From assembly GCA_050701635.1 (NCBI GenBank), contig JBOGDF010000162.1:1-12183 (forward strand): a stretch of DNA of 12,183 nt, read 5' to 3'. Below the pieces are notes generated by a model. The model saw only the letters and a program-made list of their open reading frames with translations, did not search any database and was not told the DNA's origin. Each line of letters begins with the position of its first letter. The stretch's first letter is position 1. A program made the translations under genes and the position numbers. Shown here piece after piece: positions 6,790 to 12,183 of the stretch. The stretch comes from WHSM01 sp050701635 (GTDB lineage Bacteria > Actinomycetota > Actinomycetes > Mycobacteriales > Micromonosporaceae).

Positions 6790-7854
6790 TCACTCGGCGC
6801 GCAGCAGCACCTCGGTGACGTGCCCGATGGTCTCGGTCGTCATCCCGTCCACCGCGGTCATGTCGGTCGTACGGTGACCGTCGGTGTACAACGAGATCGC
6901 CACCAACAGGTAGCGGTGGAAGGCGGTGAAGCTGGCGAACCAGGTCGGCAGGTTGTCGTCGCTGCGTTCGCACAGCTCGGCGCCGGGCTTGCCGTCGCTC
7001 GGGCAGTAATACCCCAGCACGTCGATGTACTTCTGCTTGTCCGCCAGGATGTCGCCGTGCACCGAGTCGGCGGTGTCCTTGGACGCGAACGGCACCACCA
7101 GCACCGCGGAGAACAGGTTCTGCTTCTCGTTGAGGTAGACCCCGACCACCATCTGGCCGCAGTCGTACTTCTCCATCAGCTTCTTCACTGCGCCGCTACC
7201 GACGCCGGTGCACGCACTGCCCTTGGTGGTGCCCGCCAGGGTGTACGTCTCGTCATTGCCGCCGGTGAAGCTGCTGTCGCCGAAGATCGCGTCGGTGGTC
7301 AGCGGGGTGGTGTCGGTGTCCTTGCTGTCCAGGCTCTCGGGATCCTTCTCGCTGGGGGTTGGCGAAGGCTGGTCCGACGGCGAGGCGCTCGAGCCCGCGG
7401 TGGGGTTGGCGACCGGAGGCTTGCGCTCCTCCTGACCGAACAGCAGCACCAGCCCGACCACCGCCAGCAGCAGCACCACCACGCCACCGCCCACCAGCCC
7501 CAGGATCAGCCCGGTGTTGGACTTGGGCGGCGCCGGTGGGTAACCCGGCTGCCCGGGCCAGCCCGTGGTCGGGGCGGCCGAGACCGGAGCCGCGTTCCAC
7601 TGCTCGGGCGCGGCGCCGTACCCCGGCGGTGCCGACGCCTGGCCCGCGGCGGGTTGCTGGGCGGTCGGTTGCTGCCAGCCGCCCTGGTTCTGGTCCTGCC
7701 AACCGCCCTGGTCCTGCCAGCCACCTTGGTTCGGGTCCTGCCAGCCGCCCGGCGCCGCTGGCTGGCTCCACTGGTCGTACGAAGGCGGCGGCTGCTGACC
7801 CCACGCCGGCTCACCGCCGTACGGCTCACCCTGGTACGGGTTCCCTGGCTGCAC
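6790..7854 (-). CDS. Unknown single-pass membrane protein, Pro/Gln-rich N-terminus, Cys-containing ectodomain
   Basis: A 354-residue protein I cannot assign to a named family. Residues 1-110 are low complexity, rich in Pro, Gln, Gly, Trp and Tyr, with four GGWQ repeats at 36-63. Residues 114-140 are a single hydrophobic helix followed by charged EERK. Residues about 145-190 are a Ser/Pro/Thr/Asp-rich linker. The last 165 residues look like a folded extracytoplasmic domain with four cysteines (about 215, 232, 284, 295) that could form two disulfides. The plan resembles other actinobacterial proteins with a disordered cytoplasmic tail and an external domain. I chose the second of two adjacent GTG codons (7854), 7 bases after AGGAG in a GGGGAGGAG run; the longer open frame upstream lacks support. 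A TATGCT at 7964-7959 could be its -10. Confidence 0.8.
   Translation of the reverse strand: MQPGNPYQGEPYGGEPAWGQQPPPSYDQWSQPAAPGGWQDPNQGGWQDQGGWQDQNQGGWQQPTAQQPAAGQASAPPGYGAAPEQWNAAPVSAAPTTGWPGQPGYPPAPPKSNTGLILGLVGGGVVVLLLAVVGLVLLFGQEERKPPVANPTAGSSASPSDQPSPTPSEKDPESLDSKDTDTTPLTTDAIFGDSSFTGGNDETYTLAGTTKGSACTGVGSGAVKKLMEKYDCGQMVVGVYLNEKQNLFSAVLVVPFASKDTADSVHGDILADKQKYIDVLGYYCPSDGKPGAELCERSDDNLPTWFASFTAFHRYLLVAISLYTDGHRTTDMTAVDGMTTETIGHVTEVLLRAE
7666..7749 (-). repeat. In-gene repeat encoding GGWQ units
   Basis: Four imperfect in-frame units encode GGWQDPNQ, GGWQDQ, GGWQDQNQ and GGWQQP in the N-terminal tail of the unknown membrane protein. Unit lengths alternate between 18 and 24 bases, so copy number could change without shifting the frame. 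Confidence 0.8.
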
Positions 7855-8041
7855 CACTGCACTCCTCCCCAGGACCGCGTACGCGTCCTGTGCCGAACCC
7901 GGCGCCCACCGGCCCCCGGCGACGCGCGCCGGCGACAGTTCCACAGGGTTCAGTCGCAAGCATAGGAAAGCGATTCCAGATTCAGCATCCCGCTTCCGGG
8001 CCGACTCGCCGGGCGGGATGGCTACGAGGACAGCGGGCTAC

Positions 8042-8066
8042 CCGGACCGCGAAGGCCGCGGACCGG
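8042..8066 (-). terminator. Hairpin downstream of leuB
   Basis: CCGG, an A-A mismatch, then CCGCG pair with CGCGG and CCGG around a 5-base loop (8042-8066). It lies about 50 bases past the leuB stop and overlaps the most diverged unit of the 21-bp repeat. No T-run follows. Confidence 0.45.
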
Positions 8067-8127
8067 TTCGCGCTAACCGCGGGCTGGTTCGCGCTAACTG
8101 CGGGCCGGTTCGCGCTAGCCGCCGGCG
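8044..8127. repeat. 21-bp tandem repeat spanning the leuB stop codon
   Basis: Three clear units start with GGTTCGCGCTA at 8065, 8086 and 8107; they differ from each other at only a few of 21 positions. A diverged fourth unit (about 14 of 21 bases alike) precedes them at 8044-8064. Each of the three clear units has CTA at the same place, so on the minus strand TAG recurs in the leuB frame at 8117-8115, 8096-8094 and 8075-8073. The first of these is the leuB stop. Confidence 0.88.
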
Positions 8128-9152
8128 ACCCGCGTCGCCAACCGGTCCCCCACCTCGGCGGTACGCAGCGGCGCGCCGGGCGTACGGGTGGCCAGCTCGG
8201 CGCCGACGGCGCCGGTGACCCGCTCCGCCGCCTCGGGATGGCCCAGGTGCTCGAGCAGCAGCCCGACCGACAGCACCGCGGCGACGGGATCCGCGATCCC
8301 CTGACCCGCGATGTCGGGCGCCGAGCCGTGCACCGGCTCGAACATCGACGGATGCGTACGGTCCGGGTTGACGCACCCGCTCGCGGCCAGCCCGATGCCG
8401 CCGGTGACCGCCGCCGCGATGTCGGTCAGGATGTCGCCGAACAGGTTGTCGGTGACCACCACGTCGAACCGCTGCGGGTCGCTGACCAGGAACATCGCCG
8501 CCGCGTCCACGTGCAGGTACTCGGTGGTGACCTCCGGGTGGTCCGCCGCCACCTCGTCGAACGTACGGGCCCACAGCCCGCCGGCGTGCACCAGCACGTT
8601 GGTCTTGTGCACCATGGTGAGCTTGCGCCGGGGGCGGCGCTCGGCCCGGGCGAACGCGTCCCGGATCACCCGCTCCACGCCGTGCCGGGTGTTCAGGCTC
8701 TCCTCGGTGGCCAGCTCGTTTCGGGTGCCGTGCCGCAGGGTGCCGCCGGCGCCGGCGTACAGGCCTTCGGTGCCTTCGCGTACCACCACCAGGTCGATCT
8801 CGCCCGGCTTGACCGCGGCGAGCGGGCTGCTGGTGCCGGGCCAGAGCCGGGACGGGCGCAGGTTGACGTACTGGTCGAAGTCGAAGCGGAGCTTGAGCAG
8901 CAGCCCGCGCTCCAGCACGCCGGGTGGCACCGTGGGGTCACCGACCGCGCCGAGCAGGATCGCGTCGTGCCCGGCCAGCTCGCCCAGCACGCTGTCGGGC
9001 AGCGCCTCTCCGGTGCGGTGGTACGCGCGGGCGCCGAGGTCGTACTCGGCGGTGCTGGTGCCGGGCAGCGCCGCGTCGAGCACCTTGAGCGCCTCGGCCG
9101 TCACCTCCAGGCCGATCCCGTCACCGGGCACTACCGCGATCCGCGCCGTCAC
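8115..9152 (-). CDS. leuB: 3-isopropylmalate dehydrogenase
   Basis: A 345-residue cytosolic NAD-dependent decarboxylating dehydrogenase. It converts 3-isopropylmalate to 2-oxoisocaproate, the third step of leucine synthesis, with Mg or Mn. The family signatures are present: the N-terminal PGDGIG, the substrate arginines in LRFDFDQYVNLRP and VVREG, the catalytic Lys in HKTNVL (about 183), metal-binding Asp in HVDA (about 216) and in NLFGDILTD (about 240 and 244), and the NAD-site EPVHGSAPDIAG. The length is normal for the actinobacterial type. I chose the GTG at 9152, 8 bases after GAGAGG; the GTG at 9161 would add only three residues and sits too close to that site. It lies downstream of serA with a 176-base gap, so it may have its own promoter. 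Confidence 0.95.
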   Translation of the reverse strand: MTARIAVVPGDGIGLEVTAEALKVLDAALPGTSTAEYDLGARAYHRTGEALPDSVLGELAGHDAILLGAVGDPTVPPGVLERGLLLKLRFDFDQYVNLRPSRLWPGTSSPLAAVKPGEIDLVVVREGTEGLYAGAGGTLRHGTRNELATEESLNTRHGVERVIRDAFARAERRPRRKLTMVHKTNVLVHAGGLWARTFDEVAADHPEVTTEYLHVDAAAMFLVSDPQRFDVVVTDNLFGDILTDIAAAVTGGIGLAASGCVNPDRTHPSMFEPVHGSAPDIAGQGIADPVAAVLSVGLLLEHLGHPEAAERVTGAVGAELATRTPGAPLRTAEVGDRLATRVAGG

Positions 9153-9184
9153 TGTCCCCACCTCTCACCGCAGCCAACCGCCCC

Positions 9185-9190
9185 AGCCTA
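9185..9190 (-). promoter_or_regulatory. Possible -10 element of a leuB promoter
   Basis: TAGGCT on the minus strand is a common actinobacterial -10 sequence. It would start transcription about 25 bases before the leuB start codon. No recognisable -35 lies 16-19 bases upstream, so confidence is low. Confidence 0.3.
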
Positions 9191-9243
9191 GCCGCGCTCC
9201 CATTCCCCGGTACGCCGCTCCCACTCCTTGGAAGAAGCCTCGC

Positions 9244-9301
9244 TGATCTTGGGGTTTTGGCTGCCCGTAGAGCCTGCCGACCAACCAAAATCCCAAGATC
9301 A
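9244..9301. repeat. Inverted repeat with 17-bp arms between serA and leuB
   Basis: TGATCTTGGGGTTTTGG (9244-9260) and CCAAAATCCCAAGATCA (9285-9301) are complementary at 16 of 17 positions; the exception is a G-T pair. The loop is 24 bases. It lies 28 bases past the serA stop on the minus strand. It could be a terminator for serA or a dispersed palindromic element; its T and A runs stand out from the GC-rich surroundings. Confidence 0.85.
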
Positions 9302-9328
9302 CCAAGGGGTGGTACGGCGCGCGGCGCG

Positions 9329-10966
9329 TCAGTCTTCGGTGAGGTCTACGGCGGCGGCGGTGGTGGCGCCGACGGAGCTTGCGACCGCGTCGAGGAGCTC
9401 GGGGGAGACTGGGGAGTCGACCTCGACGCCCATCAGCGCTTCGCCGCCGGGCTGGGCCCGGGAGACCTGCATCGCCGCGATGTTGATGCCGGCTTCGCCC
9501 AGCGTGCTACCGAGCGTGCCGACCACGCCGGGGCGGTCGGTGTAGCGCAGGAACAGCAGGTTGCCGGTGAGCGGGATCTCGATGTCGAAGCCGTCCACCT
9601 CGGTCAGCTTGGCGACCTCGCGCGGGCCCGCGGTCAGGGTGCCGGACACGCTCACACTGCGGCCGTCGGCGAGGGCTCCCCGTACGGTGATCAGGTTGTG
9701 GTAGTCGGGGCTGTCCAGGCTGGTGAGCAGCCCGACGTCGACGCCGCGCTCCTTGGCCAGCAGCGGCGCGTTGACGTACGTGACCTGCTCCTCCACCACG
9801 TCGAGGAACACGCCCTTGGTGGCGGCCAGCTGCAGCACCGACACGTCGTTGTCGGCCACCTCGCCGCGTACCTCCACGGTGATCGAGGCGGCGCCGCCGC
9901 CGCTGACGGCGGTGAACACCCGGCCGAGCCCCTCGGCGATCGGCAGCAGCGGGCGTACGTCCTCGGCCACCACGCCGCCGGCCTGTACGTTCACCGCGTC
10001 CGGTACGAACTCGCCCTGCAGCGCCAGCTTGACGCTCTTCGCGACCGCGGTGCCGGCCTTGTCCTGGGCCTCGCTGGTGGAGGCGCCCAGATGAGGCGTC
10101 ACCACGACGCCCTCGTGCGCGAACAGCGGCGAGGAGGTGCACGGCTCGGTGGCGAACACGTCGACGCCGGCGCCGGCGACCCGGCCCTCGTCGATCGCGG
10201 CGGCGAGCGCGGCCTCGTCCACCAGGCCACCGCGGGCGGCGTTGATGATCCGTACCGACGGCTTGACCAGCGCCAGCTCCTTCTCACCGATCAGCCCGAG
10301 CGTCTCGGCGGTCTTCGGCAGGTGGATGGAGATGAAGTCGCTCTCGGCGAGCAACTCCTCCAGGCTGACCAGCCGTACGCCGAGCTGCGCGGCGCGCGGC
10401 GGCTGCACGTACGGGTCGTACGCGATCAGCCGGGTGCCGAAGGCCGCCATCCGCTGCGCGAAAAGCACCCCGATGCGGCCCAGCCCGACGATGCCGACGG
10501 TCTTGCCGGCGAGCTCCACGCCGGTGTACTTCGACCGCTTCCACTCCCCCTGCTTCAGCGCGGCGTTCGCCGGGGCGATGTTGCGGGCGCAGGCCAGCAG
10601 CAGCGCGACCGCCTGCTCGGCGGCGCTGACGATGTTGGAGGTGGGCGCGTTGACCACCATCACGCCCCGGGCGGTCGCCGCCGGCACCTCGACGTTGTCC
10701 AGCCCTACGCCGGCACGGGCCACCACCTTGAGCCGGGAAGCCGCGGCGAGCACCTCGGCGTCGACCTTGGTGGCGCTGCGTACCAGCAGGGCGTCCGCGT
10801 CGGCGATCGCCGCGAGCAGCGCCGGACGGTCGGTGCCGTCGACCTGGCGTACGTCGAAATCATGGGCGAGTACGTCGATCGCGGACGGCGCGAGCGGCTC
10901 GGCGACCAGCACGACCGGCTGTGTGCCGGCGGGGACAGTGGCGGGCGGGACGGCGTCAGTGGGCAT
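9329..10966 (-). CDS. serA: D-3-phosphoglycerate dehydrogenase, long ACT-containing form
   Basis: A 545-residue cytosolic NAD enzyme oxidising 3-phosphoglycerate to 3-phosphohydroxypyruvate, the first step of serine synthesis. Residues about 18-320 are the catalytic and nucleotide-binding part: GLGRIG at 161-166, catalytic R245 (NAARGG), E274 (FATEP) and H292 (TPHLGAS). Residues about 325-465 correspond to the intervening regulatory domain of the long (mycobacterial) type. Residues about 468-545 are an ACT domain (RYTDRPGVVGTLG, then GINIAAMQVSR), the usual site of serine feedback inhibition. I chose the ATG at 10966, preceded by GAGGA with 4-base spacing; a longer frame reaching 11044 adds 26 residues of non-conserved character. 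All seven Val-Arg pairs in it are encoded GTA-CGN. Confidence 0.96.
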   Translation of the reverse strand: MPTDAVPPATVPAGTQPVVLVAEPLAPSAIDVLAHDFDVRQVDGTDRPALLAAIADADALLVRSATKVDAEVLAAASRLKVVARAGVGLDNVEVPAATARGVMVVNAPTSNIVSAAEQAVALLLACARNIAPANAALKQGEWKRSKYTGVELAGKTVGIVGLGRIGVLFAQRMAAFGTRLIAYDPYVQPPRAAQLGVRLVSLEELLAESDFISIHLPKTAETLGLIGEKELALVKPSVRIINAARGGLVDEAALAAAIDEGRVAGAGVDVFATEPCTSSPLFAHEGVVVTPHLGASTSEAQDKAGTAVAKSVKLALQGEFVPDAVNVQAGGVVAEDVRPLLPIAEGLGRVFTAVSGGGAASITVEVRGEVADNDVSVLQLAATKGVFLDVVEEQVTYVNAPLLAKERGVDVGLLTSLDSPDYHNLITVRGALADGRSVSVSGTLTAGPREVAKLTEVDGFDIEIPLTGNLLFLRYTDRPGVVGTLGSTLGEAGINIAAMQVSRAQPGGEALMGVEVDSPVSPELLDAVASSVGATTAAAVDLTED

Positions 10967-11273
10967 GCGTTCCTCACGAACGATGGGATCTTGCCGGAAT
11001 GCGGGATTGGTCTTGGTATCTGTTCTCACATGCTGAGCTGGCACGCGAACGCGTCACTGCGAAGCGGCACCACTCTGGCTGCGCCCGCCCGGGCGGATCA
11101 CGGCCCCGACGATGGGTATGACCTGCGACAACGAGCGGTAACTCCGATCGTAGGGCCACACAGGGTGGGTACGGGGGTCACTTTGCGGTGAGGGTGCTCA
11201 CCCACTTCGTGGTGCTCGGCACAGTTTTGACGGCTACCATCTCCCAAAGAGCCTCACGGGGAGGAGCGCACTC
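10967..11273. other. 307-base divergent region between serA and the four-helix membrane-protein gene
   Basis: It contains no gene I can support. It does hold a 12-bp perfect palindrome, CCGCCCGGGCGG (11085-11096), and a 6-bp stem GGTGAG/CTCACC with a 4-base loop (11187-11202). There are weak promoter-like elements: TACGAT on the minus strand (11152-11147) for serA, and TACCAT (11235-11240) on the plus strand for the other gene. If TACGAT is used, the serA leader would be about 170 bases, long enough for leader regulation, but I recognise no known riboswitch or T-box in it. Confidence 0.4.
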
Positions 11274-11735
11274 GTGACTCAGAGTCGCAAGAACACTCCA
11301 CCTGTCCGTATCGTGATCGCCGCCGTGATCGGTGGCCTGCTGGCGGTGCCGATGCTCGCGGCGGCCGGCTCCCTGTTCGCCCACGCCACCTCCGGTGACG
11401 GCTGGGCATCCGTGGTCTCCGGTGTGATGTCGCTGGTGGTGCTCGGGATCGCCGGCGTCAACCTGATCGGCGCGGTGGCGCTGATGCAGCGCGGCGCGGC
11501 CCGGCTCAGCCAGCTCGGCAGCTACCTGACCATCGGATTCACCGCGGTGATGCTGGCCGGGGTGATGATGGGCAAGCCGCCCGGGGTCGCGGTCACCGTC
11601 CCGTTGATCTTCCTGGCGCCGGCGATCGTGCTGCTCACCCTGCTCGGTACGGCGCGCGCCCGTCGCTGGCTCACCGCCCGGGAACGGGAACGCGTCGCGT
11701 ACGTACGCGAGGCCTGGTCCCGCAACGAGCCGTAA
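11274..11735 (+). CDS. Small four-helix membrane protein of unknown function
   Basis: A 153-residue protein with a short polar start, four hydrophobic segments (about 11-35, 45-70, 82-101 and 105-127), and an Arg-rich cytoplasmic tail (RARRWLTARERERVAYVREAW). I see no catalytic motif and cannot name a family. The GTG at 11274 has AGGAG in a GGGGAGGAG run 7 bases upstream, a strong ribosome site. It is the only plus-strand gene in the amino-acid biosynthesis stretch: divergent from serA and convergent with ilvC, with a hairpin after it. Its position does not imply a role in amino-acid synthesis. Confidence 0.82.
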   Translation: MTQSRKNTPPVRIVIAAVIGGLLAVPMLAAAGSLFAHATSGDGWASVVSGVMSLVVLGIAGVNLIGAVALMQRGAARLSQLGSYLTIGFTAVMLAGVMMGKPPGVAVTVPLIFLAPAIVLLTLLGTARARRWLTARERERVAYVREAWSRNEP

Positions 11736-11740
11736 CGCGA

Positions 11741-11771
11741 GCGGGCCCCCGGGAGATCCCCGAGAGCCCGC
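11741..11771. terminator. Hairpin between the convergent four-helix gene and ilvC
   Basis: GCGGGC (11741-11746) pairs with GCCCGC (11766-11771). After a small internal loop, CGGG (11750-11753) pairs with CCCG (11759-11762) around 5 bases. It sits between the two stop codons (11735 and 11785) and may serve both strands. Confidence 0.55.
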
Positions 11772-11784
11772 GTGACGCCGTGAC

Positions 11785-12183
11785 TCAGGCGGTGTCGGTG
11801 AGCGGCTTGTCCACCCACGACATCATGCCGCGCAGCTTGGTGCCGACCTCTTCGATCGGGTGCTGCGCACCCTGCTCCCGCAGCTTGCCGAAGTTGGGCC
11901 GGCCGGCGTCGTCCTCGGCCACCCACTCCTTGGCGAACTCGCCGTTCTGGATCTCGCCGAGAATCCGCTTCATCTCCTCCTTGACCGCGGCGTTGATCAC
12001 GCGCGGGCCCCGGGTGACGTCGCCGTACTCGGCGGTGTCGGAGACGGAGTAGCGCATCCGCGCGATGCCGCCCTCGTACATCAGGTCGACGATCAGCTTC
12101 AGCTCGTGCAGGCACTCGAAGTACGCGATCTCGGGGGCGTACCCGGCCTCGGTGAGCACCTCGAAACCGGTCTGCACCAGCGC
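11785..12183 (-). CDS. ilvC: Ketol-acid reductoisomerase, C-terminal fragment
   Basis: The gene runs off the right edge; 132 C-terminal residues are visible and the frame is open to the edge. IlvC converts acetolactate and acetohydroxybutyrate to the dihydroxy acids of valine and isoleucine synthesis, using NADPH and Mg. The visible part begins ALVQTGFEVLTEAGYAPE and continues into YFECLHELKLIVDLMYEGG, whose two glutamates (ECLHE) bind metal and substrate. It then continues through SDTAEYGD and TRGPRVI, all highly conserved in class I enzymes. A GTG at 12177 is internal, not the start. It lies upstream of serA on the same strand, but a convergent gene and a 300-base gap sit between them, so they are not one simple operon. 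Confidence 0.95.
   Translation of the reverse strand, partial: ALVQTGFEVLTEAGYAPEIAYFECLHELKLIVDLMYEGGIARMRYSVSDTAEYGDVTRGPRVINAAVKEEMKRILGEIQNGEFAKEWVAEDDAGRPNFGKLREQGAQHPIEEVGTKLRGMMSWVDKPLTDTA

Noticed and set aside
8044..8127. CRISPR-like array
   Set aside because: The 21-bp units are directly adjacent with no spacers and no cas genes are present.
7359..9191. Plus-strand open frame of 610 codons across the unknown membrane protein and leuB
   Set aside because: It crosses two real minus-strand genes and their gap and has Arg/Pro/Ala-rich shadow composition.
9165..9203. Short minus-strand frame before leuB as a leucine attenuation peptide
   Set aside because: It has only two Leu codons in 12, not adjacent, no ribosome site at proper spacing, and lies mostly upstream of the likely transcription start.
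10967..11044. Longer serA N-terminus
   Set aside because: The extra residues are polar and unlike the family start, while ATG 10966 has GAGGA close upstream.
9257..11191. Long plus-strand open frame of 644 codons opposite serA
   Set aside because: Its translation is Arg/Gly/His-rich and low in hydrophobic order, typical of an antisense frame in GC-rich DNA; serA on the other strand is unambiguous.

Overview
The window looks like ordinary chromosome from a high-GC actinomycete, most likely a member of the Micromonosporaceae. That placement is an inference from the very GC-rich third codon positions, the frequent GTG starts behind GGAGG-type ribosome sites, the gene families, and the unusual abundance of GTACG. 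I see no tRNA, rRNA, CRISPR array, insertion sequence, phage gene or origin.

Left part (1-1080): a truncated TVP38/TMEM64-type membrane protein on the minus strand and a divergent four-helix DUF6069-like membrane protein on the plus strand. The second gene has a MerR/SoxR-like promoter and probably no leader. It ends at a strong hairpin, followed by a 14-bp tandem repeat.

Sugar-uptake locus (1073-5520): a minus-strand operon encodes a lipoprotein sugar-binding protein followed by two inner-membrane permeases of a CUT1-type ABC importer. It lacks its own ATPase, as expected where one ATPase (MsiK type) serves many importers. A strong hairpin lies between the binding-protein and permease genes. 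A ROK-family regulator is transcribed divergently from a shared AT-rich control region and is the obvious candidate regulator.

Amino-acid biosynthesis locus (5559-12183): ilvE, a proline/glutamine-rich single-pass membrane protein of unknown function, leuB, serA and the 3' part of ilvC all lie on the minus strand. One small four-helix membrane protein on the plus strand sits between serA and ilvC. IlvC and IlvE act in valine/isoleucine synthesis, LeuB and IlvE in leucine synthesis, and SerA opens serine synthesis. The genes are separated by gaps of about 130-320 bp holding hairpins and repeats, so they are probably several transcription units and not one tight operon.

I found no convincing new biological system. 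The most interesting signals are below the gene level. Rare codons are chosen so that Val-Arg and Arg-Thr pairs read GTA-CGN and CGT-ACN, which enriches GTACG. A 21-bp tandem repeat repeats the leuB stop codon in frame three times. A 17-bp-arm inverted repeat lies between serA and leuB. A MerR-type promoter sits directly in front of a leaderless gene.
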